From TK10-74A sp965263065 (lineage in GTDB: Bacteria; Chloroflexota; Dehalococcoidia; Bin125), in the NCBI GenBank assembly GCA_965263065.1, contig CBDHGH010000003.1:248001-312000 (forward strand): 64,000 nt of DNA, given 5' to 3'. Shown piece after piece: positions 23,445 through 32,887 of this stretch (position 1 is its first letter; each line of letters starts with the position of its first letter). The notes under the pieces were generated by a model that worked only from the letters and a program-made list of their open reading frames with translations, did not search any database and was not told the origin of the DNA. Position numbers and translations under genes: made by a program.

Positions 23445-24853
23445 TCCGCCTGGGCCGGCGGCGGCGTCCCGCGAGCGCGTTCACCCAGGCGCGCCTGCGG
23501 CTGACCGCCTGGTACGCCGGGCTGCTGTTACTCGTGCTGGCGACGGTGGGCGCGCTGACCGTCGTGCTGATGACGCAGCGCCTGGACGACCAGGTCGACT
23601 CGGCGCTGCGCGACGAGGTCCTGGCGGCGGCGCCGCGGCTGGGCCAGATCGTGGAGTTGGGCGGCGGCGCGCCGCTGCCGGCGGTGCGGCCCGCGCTGCC
23701 CGCGCGCACCGGGGAGGACGCGGGCTCGGAGGACGACGGCCACGACGATGACGGAGGTACGGAGACGCACGAGAGCGAGGAGCACGACACGGACGAGGGC
23801 GCGCTGCGCGAACTGGCCGAGCACGGGCAGACGCCGACGCATCAGCTGCTGCTGGACATCGACGGGCGTCTGCTGGAGAGCACGCTGATGGTGACGACCG
23901 CGCCGCTGCGCGCAGCGGTGCGCGCCGCCGCGGGGGCCGGGATCGATCGGCGCACGATCGACATCGGGCGGGAGCGGATCCGCGTGCGTACCGAGCAGGT
24001 CTCGCTGGGTGGCGAGGCGATCGGCTACGTGCAAGCGTTCCGATCGCTGGAGCGCCGCGACGAGACCGCCGCCGACCTGATGCAGATCTTCCTCATCGCC
24101 GGCGGCGTGGCCGGGCTGGCGGCAGTCGGGGCCGGGTTCTGGCTGTCGGGCCGGGCGCTGGCGCCGATCCGGCGCAACCTGGAGGCCCAGCGGCGCTTCG
24201 TCGCCGACGCGTCGCACGAACTGCGGACGCCGATCGCCGTCGTGCAGAGCTCCGCCGACGTGCTGCTGCGCCACCCGGGGCACACGCTGGCGGAGGAGCA
24301 AGGCGTGGTGGAGGGCATCCGCGAGGAGGCGGCGCGGATGGGTTCACTGGTGCGCGATCTGCTCGACCTGGGCACCGTCGACCAGGTCCCGCTGAGCACG
24401 CGGCCGGTCGATCTGCGCGCGATCGCGGTCGAAGCGGTGCGCGCGATCGAACCGCAGGCGCAGGCGGCGGCCGCGAGCCTGACGGTCGAGCCGGGACCGG
24501 CAGTGCGGGCCCTGGGCGACGCCGCGGCGCTCTCGCAGGTCGCGCGCATCCTGCTCGACAACGCGATCAAGCACACCGGACCGGGGACGCAGGTGCGCGT
24601 GTCGGTGGCGGCCGTCGGACGCACGGCCGAGTTGCGCGTCGCGGACGACGGGCCGGGGATTCCACCCGCCGACCGGGCGCGCGTGTTCGAACGCTTCGCG
24701 CGGCTGGACAGCGCGCGGGCGCGGGCGACGGGGAGCAGCGGCCTGGGCCTGGCGATCGCCCGGGCGATCGTCGACCGGCTCGGGGGCACTCTGGAGTTGG
24801 AGGAGCCGGAGGAGCCGGGCGCGAGCTTCGTGATCCGCTTGCCGCGCGCCTAG
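23441..24853 (+). CDS. sensor histidine kinase with Asp/His/Glu-rich sensor loop
   Basis: A 470-residue membrane kinase. Transmembrane helices lie at about 22-46 and 213-235, enclosing an extracytoplasmic sensor of about 165 residues. Within it, residues 92-119 are acidic and His-rich (EDDGHDDDGGTETHESEEHD). A short HAMP-like linker leads to the H-box with His259 (DASHELRTP), N-box (LLDNAIKHTG), G1 (VADDGPGIP) and G2 (GLGLAIA) motifs. The GTG start overlaps the regulator stop. The loop is a plausible divalent-cation sensor; this is an inference from composition. Confidence 0.92.
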   Translation: MIRLGRRRRPASAFTQARLRLTAWYAGLLLLVLATVGALTVVLMTQRLDDQVDSALRDEVLAAAPRLGQIVELGGGAPLPAVRPALPARTGEDAGSEDDGHDDDGGTETHESEEHDTDEGALRELAEHGQTPTHQLLLDIDGRLLESTLMVTTAPLRAAVRAAAGAGIDRRTIDIGRERIRVRTEQVSLGGEAIGYVQAFRSLERRDETAADLMQIFLIAGGVAGLAAVGAGFWLSGRALAPIRRNLEAQRRFVADASHELRTPIAVVQSSADVLLRHPGHTLAEEQGVVEGIREEAARMGSLVRDLLDLGTVDQVPLSTRPVDLRAIAVEAVRAIEPQAQAAAASLTVEPGPAVRALGDAAALSQVARILLDNAIKHTGPGTQVRVSVAAVGRTAELRVADDGPGIPPADRARVFERFARLDSARARATGSSGLGLAIARAIVDRLGGTLELEEPEEPGASFVIRLPRA

Positions 24854-26187
24854 CCCCGGCTGGAGGGCGCCGCCGTCGTGTCGCTCGGGACCACCCGCTT
24901 CACGAATCGGAACCAGACGACCGCGGTGGCCACCATCGCGACGGCCCCGACCAGCCCGACGATGAGCAGCGTGCTGCGAATCCCGATCGAGTCGGCCAGC
25001 GCTCCCCACACGGGGGACAGGAGCGCCTGCGATCCGAACGCCATCATCGTCATCGCGGTGATGCGGCCGTAGTAGGCGGGCTCGGTGTTGGAGAGCATGA
25101 TCGTCTGATTGAGCAGCGTGAAGCCCGACCGCCCGGCGCCCATCGGGATGGCCACGAGCATCACGAGCCCGTAGCTGGAGGCGCCGGCCAGCAGGAGGAA
25201 GCCGGCCGCCATGAGCAGTCCCAGGCCCAGCATCACCGGCCAAGCCAGCGAGGTGCCCACGATGCGCGGGAGAAACAGGTTGATGATCAGCCCGGACAGC
25301 GCGAAGACCAAGAAGATGGGGCCGATGTCGGTGGGATCGTGGCCGAGCGCCTCGTCGAGGAAGCCGGGCAGGAGCGTCTGGAAGGCGAAGCCGCAGACGA
25401 TCACCGCGACGATCGAGGCCCAGAGCAGGCGCAGTTGGGGATCGCTGAAGAGGTAGCGGGCGCCCGCGGACATCTCGACGCGGACCGAGCGCCGGTCGCC
25501 GGGGGCGACGGCGGGTTCGGTGTTGGGTAGCCGCAAGGTCAGCGGCAGGATGAGCACGAACAGCGCGGCCATGAACAGGTAGGTGCCGCCGATGCCCAGC
25601 AGTGTGCCGACCAGCACGGCGATGGCCAGCGGGGCGAGCACCTGCGCGCCGGTGTGCGCGATCTGCTGCAGGGCCACCGCGTTGGGCAACAGGGCGGGGG
25701 GCACCATCTCCGCCATCCAGGCCTGCCGGGCGGGGGCCATGAACGCGAAGCCCAGGCCCATGATCAGCGTGCCCAGCGTGAGCAGCACGATGGTGATCGC
25801 GTCGGTGACGACGAGCACGCCGATGGCGAGAATGACCAGGCTCGGGATGATCTGCCCCACGAGCACGAGCGGCTTCTTGCGCAGGCGGTCCGCGATGACG
25901 CCCCCGATGGGGGAGAGGAAGAACATGCCCACGCCGGAGCCCATGATCGCGATGCCGGCGGAGGTGTTGTTGCCGGTGATGTCGTAGGCGAGGGCCGGCA
26001 TCAGCAGGAACGACATGATGAAGGCCGTCGTGGCGACCGCGCCGCTCGACCACAGCAAGCGATAGTCGCGGTGCGCCAGGGCGGCGAGGGCGCCGCTCTC
26101 GCCCTCACGGCGGCGGGCGCCCCGGCGCCGGCGTCCGGCGGCGCCGGGGAAGTGGCGCGCGGCGGCGAGGGCCCACGGCCGTCGCAT
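24850..26187 (-). CDS. MFS transporter
   Basis: A 445-residue permease with about twelve transmembrane segments. FRDYRLLWSSG-type openings of MFS exporters are seen (HRDYRLLWSSGAVATTAFIM), and the loop 2-3 signature reads GGVIADRLRKKPLVL. The first 35 residues are Arg/Ala-rich and cytoplasmic, and the true start may be later than 26187. The family includes multidrug and macrolide-type exporters. Its stop overlaps the kinase stop by four bases in convergent orientation, so it is not in the two-component operon. Confidence 0.88.
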   Translation of the reverse strand: MRRPWALAAARHFPGAAGRRRRGARRREGESGALAALAHRDYRLLWSSGAVATTAFIMSFLLMPALAYDITGNNTSAGIAIMGSGVGMFFLSPIGGVIADRLRKKPLVLVGQIIPSLVILAIGVLVVTDAITIVLLTLGTLIMGLGFAFMAPARQAWMAEMVPPALLPNAVALQQIAHTGAQVLAPLAIAVLVGTLLGIGGTYLFMAALFVLILPLTLRLPNTEPAVAPGDRRSVRVEMSAGARYLFSDPQLRLLWASIVAVIVCGFAFQTLLPGFLDEALGHDPTDIGPIFLVFALSGLIINLFLPRIVGTSLAWPVMLGLGLLMAAGFLLLAGASSYGLVMLVAIPMGAGRSGFTLLNQTIMLSNTEPAYYGRITAMTMMAFGSQALLSPVWGALADSIGIRSTLLIVGLVGAVAMVATAVVWFRFVKRVVPSDTTAAPSSRG

Positions 26188-26416
26188 GCTCAGGGCAGGG
26201 TCCGCCGCGCGGGTCCGCGATCGGGGCGACGGCAGCGGCGGGCCGGCTACGTCGCCGCGGGGAGTCGCGCCCGCCGGCGACGACGCGGCAGGGCCGGCGG
26301 GAGCGGATGCTGGGGCCTGCGGATCTTGGCTGATACGGGCATCCTATTCGGCGGGGCCTGTTCCGGCGGGAGTGGCGCGCTGCTGCGGCGCCCGCGCCGG
26401 CCGGCCAGGTGTCGAG

Positions 26417-29400
26417 CTACCAGGTATCCAGGAATTGGGCCCGGCCCCGTCGCAGCGGCTCCGACTGCGGCACGGAGAGCAGCCCCTGGGCGATCCAGCG
26501 ACGCGTCTCGGCGGGGTCGATCACGTCATCGAACCCGTAGCGCGAGGCCGCGCTGAGCGCGCTGACGTGGTCGTAGGAAGCGTCGACCAGGCGCTGGTAC
26601 TCGGCGGCGCGCTCCTCGATGTCGTCGATCTTGCCCAACGCCTCGCGATGGGAGAGCAGCACGCCGGCCTCCATGTTCATGCCCCCGTGTTCGCTCTGCG
26701 GCCAGGCGACGGTGAAGATGGGCGCGCGCGAGTTGCCGGTCATGACGGAGAGCGCGCCCAGCGCGTAGCCGCCGCGCAGGATGACGCAGAAGCGCGGCGT
26801 CTTGAGGTTGACGCCGGTGACGAAGAGGCGGCTGCAGTGCCGGATCAGCCCCGTCTTCTCCACCTCCGGGCCGACCATCATGCCGGGCGTGTCGACCAGC
26901 GCGATGATGGGGATGTTGAAGGCGTCGCAGAGCTGCCAGAAGCGCGCGATCTTGTCGGAGCCGTCGCTGTCGATCGCGCCGCTGATGTAGGCGTTGTTGT
27001 TGGCCGTGAGGCCGAAGGGATGGCCCTCGATGCGGACGAAGGCGGTGACCGCGCTGAGGCCGAACTCGGGCCGCAGCTCCAGCACGGAGTCCTTGTCGGC
27101 GAGGAGGCGGATCACCTCGCGGATGTCGAAGGCGCGCCCGCGCTTCTCGGGGATGATGTGGCGCAGCAGCCGCTGGTCCTCGGCCTCCCAGGCGTCGATG
27201 GAGCCCTGGAAGTAGGACAGGCACTGCTTCGACGCCGCGATCGCCGCGTCCTGGTCCTTGACGACGATGTCCACGGAGCCCGCGGGGGCGAGGTCGGACA
27301 TGGGGCCGACCTCTTCCGGCAGGAACGCGCCCATGCCGCCGCCCTCGATGGTGGCCGGGCCGCCCATGGCGATCAGCGAGTCCTCGGTGGCGATGATGAT
27401 GTCGGTGACGCCCAAGATGGCCGCGTTGCCGGCGTAGCACCAGCCGGCGGTGACGCCGATCATCGGCACGGTGCCGCTCAGGTAGCCCATCTTCTCCCAG
27501 GTGCGGACGTTGGGGTGGCCGGCGCCGGATCCGTCGGTGTCGCCCGAGCGCCCGCCGGCGCCCTCGCAGTGGAAGATCAGCGGCAGCGAGAGCTCGTTGC
27601 AGATCTCCATCATGCGGTCGGTTTTGTCGTGACCGCGCCCGCCCTGCGTGCCCGCGAACACGGTGTCGTCGTAGGAGATGAAGACGGTGCGCGCGCGCTT
27701 GGCGTCGAAGAGGTCGCCGTTGACCGAGCCGATGCCGGCGACGAGGCCGTCGGCCGGGGTCTTCCAGATCAGCTCCTCCAGTGAGCGCTTGCGGCTCTGG
27801 CCGGCGATCGCCAGCGCCCCGTATTCGACCCAGGTGTCGGGATCGATGAGCTGCTCGATGTTCTCGCGCACGGTCCGCCGGCCGCGGCTGTGCCGCCGCT
27901 CGACGGCCGCGGGGCGGTTCTCGTCGAGCAGGAACTGCCGCCGGTCGAAGACCGCCTGCAGGCTGGGGCGGATGTAGTCGATCGCGACCTCGTCCGCCGC
28001 CTCGTCGACGCCCGCGCCCACGTCGCGCGGCTCGATGAAGGCGAGCGGGTGGGCGTCGTAGACGACCTCGCCGATGTCCACCGTCAGCGCGCGGACGATC
28101 CCGCCGAACTCCGCCTTGATCACGTGCTCCATCTTGAGCGCGCTCATCACGAAGAGGAGTTGCCCGGGCCGCACGGTGTCGCCCTGGGCGACGTGGATCT
28201 CCGTGATGGTGCCCTGCAGGGGGGCGGGGACGGGTTCGGTGTTGGGCGGACCGGCGAGCGGCGGGGCCGATTGCGCCGTGCTGTGCGTCGCCGCGCCCTC
28301 GCGGAAGAAGTTCAGCGCCGACAGCGGATCCCGCTTGTCGAGCGCGCCGCCGGCGCCGGCGCTGGGCGCGGCTCCGTTGCTGGCCGGGGGCGTCTCCACG
28401 GCAGCGAGCGTCGCGATGTGGTCGTCCAGCCAGCGCGTGTAGACCCGGCCGGCGAGGAAGTCGTCGTGGCGCAACACGTTGCGCAGGAAGCCCGCGTTCG
28501 TGTCCAGGCCGCCGATCTGGAACTCGGCCAGCGCACGGGTGAGACGCTGCGCCGCCACCGGGAACCCACCCGACGGCGCATGCGCGATGACCTTGCCCAG
28601 CAGCGAGTCGAAGTTCGGGTTGGTGCGGTAGCCGGGGTAGCCGAAGGTGTCGACGCGGATGCCGGGTCCGGCGGGGAGGTGGAAGTGCGTGAGTTCGCCG
28701 CCGGTGGGACGCACGGCGCCGTCGGGCTGCATCTGCTCGGTGTTGACGCGGGCCTGGATGGCGTAGCCCTGCGGCACCGGGATCGACGCCTGCTCCAGGC
28801 CGACGCCGGCCAGGTTCTCGCCACCGGCGATCCGGAGCTGGGAGCGCACCAGGTCGACGCCGGTGACGGCCTCGGTGACGGTGTGCTCGACCTGCAGGCG
28901 GGGGTTGGCCTCGATGAAGAAGAAGCGGTCGTCGTTGGTCGCGTCCTGTAGGAACTCGAAGGTGCCCAGGCTGGCGTAGGAGACGGCCGCCGCCATGCGC
29001 ACGGCGGCGCCCGCGATGGCCTCGCGCTGCGCCGGTCGCAGGGTGGGGCTGGGCGCCAGCTCGACCAGCTTCTGATGGCGGCGCTGCACGCTGCACTCGC
29101 GCTCGCCGAGGTGGCTGACCGCGCCCGTGCCGTCGCCGATCACCTGCACCTCAATGTGCCGGGCGCGCGGGATCAGCTGCTCGACGTAGACGGCGCCGGA
29201 GCCGAAGGCCGCGTCGGCCTCGGACTGACAGCGCGCGTACGCCTCGTCCAGCTCGTCGATCGCCGTGACCACGCGCATGCCCCGGCCGCCTCCACCGGCG
29301 AGCGCCTTGATCATGACCTCCGCGCCCTCGCCCAGGCTCTCGAAGAAGGCCCGCGCCTCGGGGGCGCTGACGGCGCCGGCGGTGCCGGGCAGGACGGGGA

Positions 29401-29782
29401 CATCGTGCTCGGCCGCCAGGGCGCGGGCGCGGGTCTTGTCGCCCAGCAACTCCAGCGCCCGCACGGACGGCCCGACGAACGTAATGCCGGACTCACCGCA
29501 GCGGCGCGCGAAGGCGGCGCTCTCGGCCAGGAAGCCGTAGCCCGGATGGACGGCGTCGCAGCCCGCCGCCGTCGCGACGGCGAGCACGCCCTCGATGTCG
29601 AGGTAGGCGGCGGCGCCCAGACCGGTCAGGGGACGGGCTTCATCGGCGGCGCGCACGTGCAACGAGTCGGCGTCGTCCTCGGAGAAGACGGCCACCGTCG
29701 CGATGCCGAGTTCCTCGGCCGCGCGCATGACGCGGATCGCGATTTCGCCGCGGTTGGCGATCAGGAGTTTGCTGAGCGGCAT
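26417..29782 (-). CDS. single-chain acyl-CoA carboxylase (biotin carboxylase - BCCP - carboxyltransferase)
   Basis: A 1121-residue fusion of all three activities normally split over two or more subunits. Residues 1 to about 450 are biotin carboxylase (LLIANRGEIAIRVMRA, GGGGRGMRVV, FFIEANPRLQVEHTVTE). About 515-600 is the biotinyl domain, with Lys in SALKMEH instead of the common AMKM. About 620-1121 are the two halves of the carboxyltransferase (GTQGGRGHDKTDRMMEICNEL, PMIGVTAGWCYAGNAA, VDTPGMMVGPEVEKTG). It would carboxylate acetyl-, propionyl- or a longer acyl-CoA; substrate choice cannot be read. The AAGGA site supports the start at 29782. Confidence 0.92.
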   Translation of the reverse strand: MPLSKLLIANRGEIAIRVMRAAEELGIATVAVFSEDDADSLHVRAADEARPLTGLGAAAYLDIEGVLAVATAAGCDAVHPGYGFLAESAAFARRCGESGITFVGPSVRALELLGDKTRARALAAEHDVPVLPGTAGAVSAPEARAFFESLGEGAEVMIKALAGGGGRGMRVVTAIDELDEAYARCQSEADAAFGSGAVYVEQLIPRARHIEVQVIGDGTGAVSHLGERECSVQRRHQKLVELAPSPTLRPAQREAIAGAAVRMAAAVSYASLGTFEFLQDATNDDRFFFIEANPRLQVEHTVTEAVTGVDLVRSQLRIAGGENLAGVGLEQASIPVPQGYAIQARVNTEQMQPDGAVRPTGGELTHFHLPAGPGIRVDTFGYPGYRTNPNFDSLLGKVIAHAPSGGFPVAAQRLTRALAEFQIGGLDTNAGFLRNVLRHDDFLAGRVYTRWLDDHIATLAAVETPPASNGAAPSAGAGGALDKRDPLSALNFFREGAATHSTAQSAPPLAGPPNTEPVPAPLQGTITEIHVAQGDTVRPGQLLFVMSALKMEHVIKAEFGGIVRALTVDIGEVVYDAHPLAFIEPRDVGAGVDEAADEVAIDYIRPSLQAVFDRRQFLLDENRPAAVERRHSRGRRTVRENIEQLIDPDTWVEYGALAIAGQSRKRSLEELIWKTPADGLVAGIGSVNGDLFDAKRARTVFISYDDTVFAGTQGGRGHDKTDRMMEICNELSLPLIFHCEGAGGRSGDTDGSGAGHPNVRTWEKMGYLSGTVPMIGVTAGWCYAGNAAILGVTDIIIATEDSLIAMGGPATIEGGGMGAFLPEEVGPMSDLAPAGSVDIVVKDQDAAIAASKQCLSYFQGSIDAWEAEDQRLLRHIIPEKRGRAFDIREVIRLLADKDSVLELRPEFGLSAVTAFVRIEGHPFGLTANNNAYISGAIDSDGSDKIARFWQLCDAFNIPIIALVDTPGMMVGPEVEKTGLIRHCSRLFVTGVNLKTPRFCVILRGGYALGALSVMTGNSRAPIFTVAWPQSEHGGMNMEAGVLLSHREALGKIDDIEERAAEYQRLVDASYDHVSALSAASRYGFDDVIDPAETRRWIAQGLLSVPQSEPLRRGRAQFLDTW

Positions 29783-29968
29783 GACACAGATCCTTCGCAG
29801 CCGCTCCTGCGGGAACGGCCTGGACTATCGCCGGCGAGACGCACATCGGAGAAGCGCGCGGGAAAGACGCCCGCCGACAGGCCAAATCTAGCCGCTCACC
29901 ACGGCTGGCCGCAGTTCCCGGGCGGGCAGATCCGTTACAGCGGCGTCCCGGCGCCGGACATGCGCCGG

Positions 29969-30181
29969 TCAGGACGGCGCGGGCGTGAATTCCTCGAGCG
30001 CCGCCGACCAGACGATGTTCTTCTCGGCCAGGCGCGCTTCGGCGCGCTGAAACGACGCAGCGCCCCGCAAGGCCGGCCCCAGCGTCGGATGGGTGTGCGC
30101 ATTGCGCACGAGTTGTTTGTCCAAGTCGGTGATCAGGTCAGCGATGGCGAAGCCTTTCGCACGGTGCGGTGCGTCCTCCAT
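29969..30181 (-). CDS. hypothetical small protein
   Basis: A 70-residue frame (MEDAPHRAKGFAIADLITDLDKQ..., ending SAALEEFTPAPS) with balanced composition and high G/C at third codon positions, as in real genes here. No clear ribosome site is seen before the ATG, and no family is recognised. It occupies the gap between the carboxylase start and the terminator of the RNA-binding protein gene; the rest of 29783-30320 shows nothing else coding. Confidence 0.4.
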   Translation of the reverse strand: MEDAPHRAKGFAIADLITDLDKQLVRNAHTHPTLGPALRGAASFQRAEARLAEKNIVWSAALEEFTPAPS

Positions 30182-30253
30182 GGGGAGGATCGGACATGGC
30201 TATCCTAGACCTTCGCGGCGGGGATTGGGGCGATCACGGCTGCGGAAGATCGG

Positions 30254-30282
30254 CACGGGGCGGGCCAATGGCCCGCCCCGTG
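30254..30282 (-). terminator. Rho-independent-type terminator of the RNA-binding protein gene
   Basis: CACGGGGCGGGCC pairs perfectly with GGCCCGCCCCGTG across an AAT loop, 38 bases downstream of the stop at 30321. There is little T after the stem, as is usual in this GC-rich sequence. Confidence 0.75.
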
Positions 30283-30320
30283 CGTGATTCAGCGTGGTCG
30301 GACGGCGTAGCCGCCGACGA

Positions 30321-30632
30321 CTACCAGCGGCTTCCACCGCCACGGTTTCCACCGCCACGGTCGCCCCCGCGGTCGCCACCGCGGTCGCCACGAGGACGAG
30401 CCTCGTTGACGGTCAACGTGCGGCCTTGGAAATCCTGGCCGTTGAGGGCCTGGATGGCCTTGGCGGCGTCCGCCTGGTCCATCTCCACGAAACCGAAGCC
30501 GCGCGGGCGGCCGGTGTCGCGGTCCGTCGGCAGGGCACAGGACTGCACACTGCCGTAGGCAGCGAACAGCGTCTCCACGTCCGATTCGGACGAGGAAAAC
30601 GACAGATTGCCGACGTAGATTCTCTGGGACAT
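30321..30632 (-). CDS. RRM-domain RNA-binding protein (Rbp type)
   Basis: A 103-residue protein: one RNA recognition motif (RNP-2 IYVGNL at residues 5-10, RNP-1 RGFGFVEM at about 44-51) followed by an Arg/Gly tail (RGGDRGGDRGGGNRGGGSRW). These small glycine-tailed proteins resemble cyanobacterial and Chloroflexi cold-inducible Rbp proteins that bind single-stranded RNA. GGAGG nine bases before the ATG sets the start. A leader of about 150 bases and a terminator hairpin make it a self-contained unit, and the long leader would suit temperature or post-transcriptional control. Confidence 0.92.
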   Translation of the reverse strand: MSQRIYVGNLSFSSSESDVETLFAAYGSVQSCALPTDRDTGRPRGFGFVEMDQADAAKAIQALNGQDFQGRTLTVNEARPRGDRGGDRGGDRGGGNRGGGSRW

Positions 30633-30798
30633 CAAACACTTCCTCCATGCGTCAAGCACAGCCCGACGATCGACCCCCGCCATTCAGGTGATGGTTGGGG
30701 GTAAAAACTAGAGCGAGAGTCGACACTGGGAGCTGCGAGACAACGACCGAGAGGCGAATCCTGCTGGCGGCGCGTGTGGCGTCGCTGCGCTGATTGTA
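30633..30798 (-). promoter_or_regulatory. promoter and long 5' leader of the RNA-binding protein gene
   Basis: TACAAT (30793-30798, minus strand) is a good -10 box; no clear -35 is seen. Transcription from it would leave about 150 untranslated bases. The leader holds a hairpin with arms at 30673-30678 and 30697-30702 (ACCCCC/GGGGGT) extended inward by CCAT/ATGG, and ends with the ribosome site. Long leaders are typical of cold-shock mRNAs; this is an inference. The rest of the gap to 31011 shows no further feature. Confidence 0.45.
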
Positions 30799-31011
30799 CA
30801 CGAAGAGTGCCGGCCGCGTGTTCGGGACTTCACACATGGGGCCGCACGCGGCAACGCGCTCCGGCGGGCCCTGCATGGCAGCGCCGTCGTGGCGGGCGCG
30901 CCCGGGCGGTTCGCCCGCTGCCCGGTCACCCGCGCCTACCGAGGGGCTGCGCTACTCTGCACACCGGCGCCCGGCCAACCGCCGGGGCTTTACGGATTAA
31001 CGGAGTGCACT

Positions 31012-31941
31012 GTGTCCTACGACTTCATCCTCACCGAAACGGACGGCCGCGTGGCGACGATCACGCTGAACCGGCCCGAAAAGCTGAACGCGCTCTCGCA
31101 CGAACTGCGGGGCGAGGTGTTCCACGCCCTCACCGAGGTCGAGGCCGACCCGGCGGTCGGCGTGATCATCATCAAGGGGGCGGGGCGCGCCTTCAGCGCG
31201 GGCTACGACCTGACCCCCGTGCCGGTGCCCAATCACCCGCACGTCAACCGGCATTCGGGGCTGCCGGACGTCGGCACGACGCATCCCAACCACTACGACT
31301 GGTCGCGGCACACGATCCTGACGAACTGGCGCATCTGGGAGCTCTCGAAGCCGGTGATCGCGCAGTTGCACGGCTACTGCCTGGCTGGGGGCACGGAGAT
31401 GGCGTCGATGTGCGACTTCCGCATCATCACGGAGGACTGCCAGGTGGGCTACCCGCCGGTGCGGGCGATGGGCACGATGGACATGATGTGGGCGCCCTGG
31501 TTCCTGCCGCCCGCCAAGGCGCGCCTGTTCGCCTACACGGGCGACGCCTTCACGGGCCGCGACCTGGAGTGGATGGGCTGGGCCACGTACGCCGTCACGA
31601 AGGACGAGATCGACGAGTTCACGCTCAATTTCGCGCGCCGGCTGGCCAACATCGACAACGACCAGCTGGCCTACAACAAGCGCGCCGTCAACCGGCAGTA
31701 CGAGATCATGGGCATCCACACCGGCCTGATGTCTGGCACCGACGTGGAAGCGATGAGCAAGCACCGGCCGGCGGCGGGCGAGTTCGGCCGGCGCTCCCGC
31801 GAAGGTGGCCTGAAGGCGGCGCTGGAGTGGCGCGACGGGCCGTTCCGCGACTTCCGCGGCGCCTACGCGTCGGCCCCGCACGAGCGCGCGCTGGCCGGGT
31901 CCGCAGGCGACGACGACGAGTTCAAGGGCCAGAACGTCTAG
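31012..31941 (+). CDS. enoyl-CoA hydratase/isomerase (crotonase) family protein
   Basis: A 309-residue crotonase, longer than the usual 260. ATITLNRPEKLNALSHELRGEV, IIIKGAGRAFSAGYDLTP and LHGYCLAGGTEMASMCDFRI are the conserved blocks; here Glu is present in GGTEMASMCD. An insertion of about 30 residues rich in His/Pro follows the first oxyanion block (VPNHPHVNRHSGLPDVGTTH). The GTG at 31012 is preferred because GGAG stands seven bases upstream and SYDFILTETDGRVATI is the standard opening. A single gene with no operon partner. Confidence 0.88.
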   Translation: MSYDFILTETDGRVATITLNRPEKLNALSHELRGEVFHALTEVEADPAVGVIIIKGAGRAFSAGYDLTPVPVPNHPHVNRHSGLPDVGTTHPNHYDWSRHTILTNWRIWELSKPVIAQLHGYCLAGGTEMASMCDFRIITEDCQVGYPPVRAMGTMDMMWAPWFLPPAKARLFAYTGDAFTGRDLEWMGWATYAVTKDEIDEFTLNFARRLANIDNDQLAYNKRAVNRQYEIMGIHTGLMSGTDVEAMSKHRPAAGEFGRRSREGGLKAALEWRDGPFRDFRGAYASAPHERALAGSAGDDDEFKGQNV

Positions 31942-31993
31942 CGCCCGTCTGAATTGGGCCGGGGTTGCGGCAGAGTGCGCTGCCCGGCCGCCC

Positions 31994-32887
31994 TCAGCGG
32001 ACGTGCCGCAGCCGGGGATCGATGGCGTCCCGCAGCCAGTCGCCCATGAGGTTGCCGGTGAACGAGACGACCATCAACGCGATGCCCGGCAGCCAGATCA
32101 TCCACCAGGCCTGGACCATGAAGGTGCGGGCCTCGGTGAGCATCCGGCCCCACGACGCCGTACCCGGCGGCACGCCGACACCGAGGAAGCTCAACGCCGC
32201 CTCCGCCAGGATCACGATCGAGATCTCCAGCGTCATGATGATCACGACCGTGTTGAGCAGGTTGGGCAGGAGGTGCTTGCGCATGATCCAGACGCCGCCG
32301 GCGCCGACCGCGCGCGAGGCGGTCACGAAGTCGCGCTCGCGCAGCGAGATCACCTCCGCCCGCACCAATCGTGCGTAGGCGGACCAGGTCCAGATCAGCA
32401 GGATGATGATCACATTGCGCAGGCTGGGCCCGAAGATGCTGCCCAGGAGCACGGCGAACAAGATCGCCGGCAGCGCCAGCTGGATGTCCGTCAGCCGCAT
32501 CAACAGATTGCCGGCGAGGCCGCCCCGCCAGCCCGAGACCAGCCCGATCGTCGTGCCGATCGCCGCCGCCCCGGGCACCACGATCGCCACCACGATGAGC
32601 GAGACCTGGGCGCCGTGCAGGAGGCGGCTGAGGATGTCCCGGCCCAGGTCGTCGGTGCCCAGGGCGTGATCCCACGTGCCGCCGTCGAAGACGGGCGGCA
32701 GCAGCCGGTCGCCGAGCACGAGGAAGTTGGGATCGTCCGGGGAGAGCAGCCCCGCGAAAGCGCCGCAGAAGATGAACACCGCGGCGATGGCGGCGGGGAC
32801 CGAGAGGCCGGCGTAGCGGCGCCAGTTGCGGCGCCGGGGCCGCTCGAGGACCGGGGGAGCGAGCGTCGCGGTCGCGTCTTGCGCCAT
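31994..32887 (-). CDS. oligopeptide/dipeptide ABC transporter permease, DppC type
   Basis: A 297-residue inner-membrane protein with about six transmembrane segments. HALGTDDLGRDILSRLLHGAQVSL is the family N-terminal motif; the EAA-type loop for contact with the ATPase reads EVISLRERDFVTASRAVGAGGVWIMRKHLLPN; the C-terminus is GDWLRDAIDPRLR. It overlaps the DppB-type gene by one base (ATGA) and completes the operon with binding protein 33926-36265. No ATPase genes are in the operon, so ATPases must be shared from elsewhere. Confidence 0.92.
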   Translation of the reverse strand: MAQDATATLAPPVLERPRRRNWRRYAGLSVPAAIAAVFIFCGAFAGLLSPDDPNFLVLGDRLLPPVFDGGTWDHALGTDDLGRDILSRLLHGAQVSLIVVAIVVPGAAAIGTTIGLVSGWRGGLAGNLLMRLTDIQLALPAILFAVLLGSIFGPSLRNVIIILLIWTWSAYARLVRAEVISLRERDFVTASRAVGAGGVWIMRKHLLPNLLNTVVIIMTLEISIVILAEAALSFLGVGVPPGTASWGRMLTEARTFMVQAWWMIWLPGIALMVVSFTGNLMGDWLRDAIDPRLRHVR

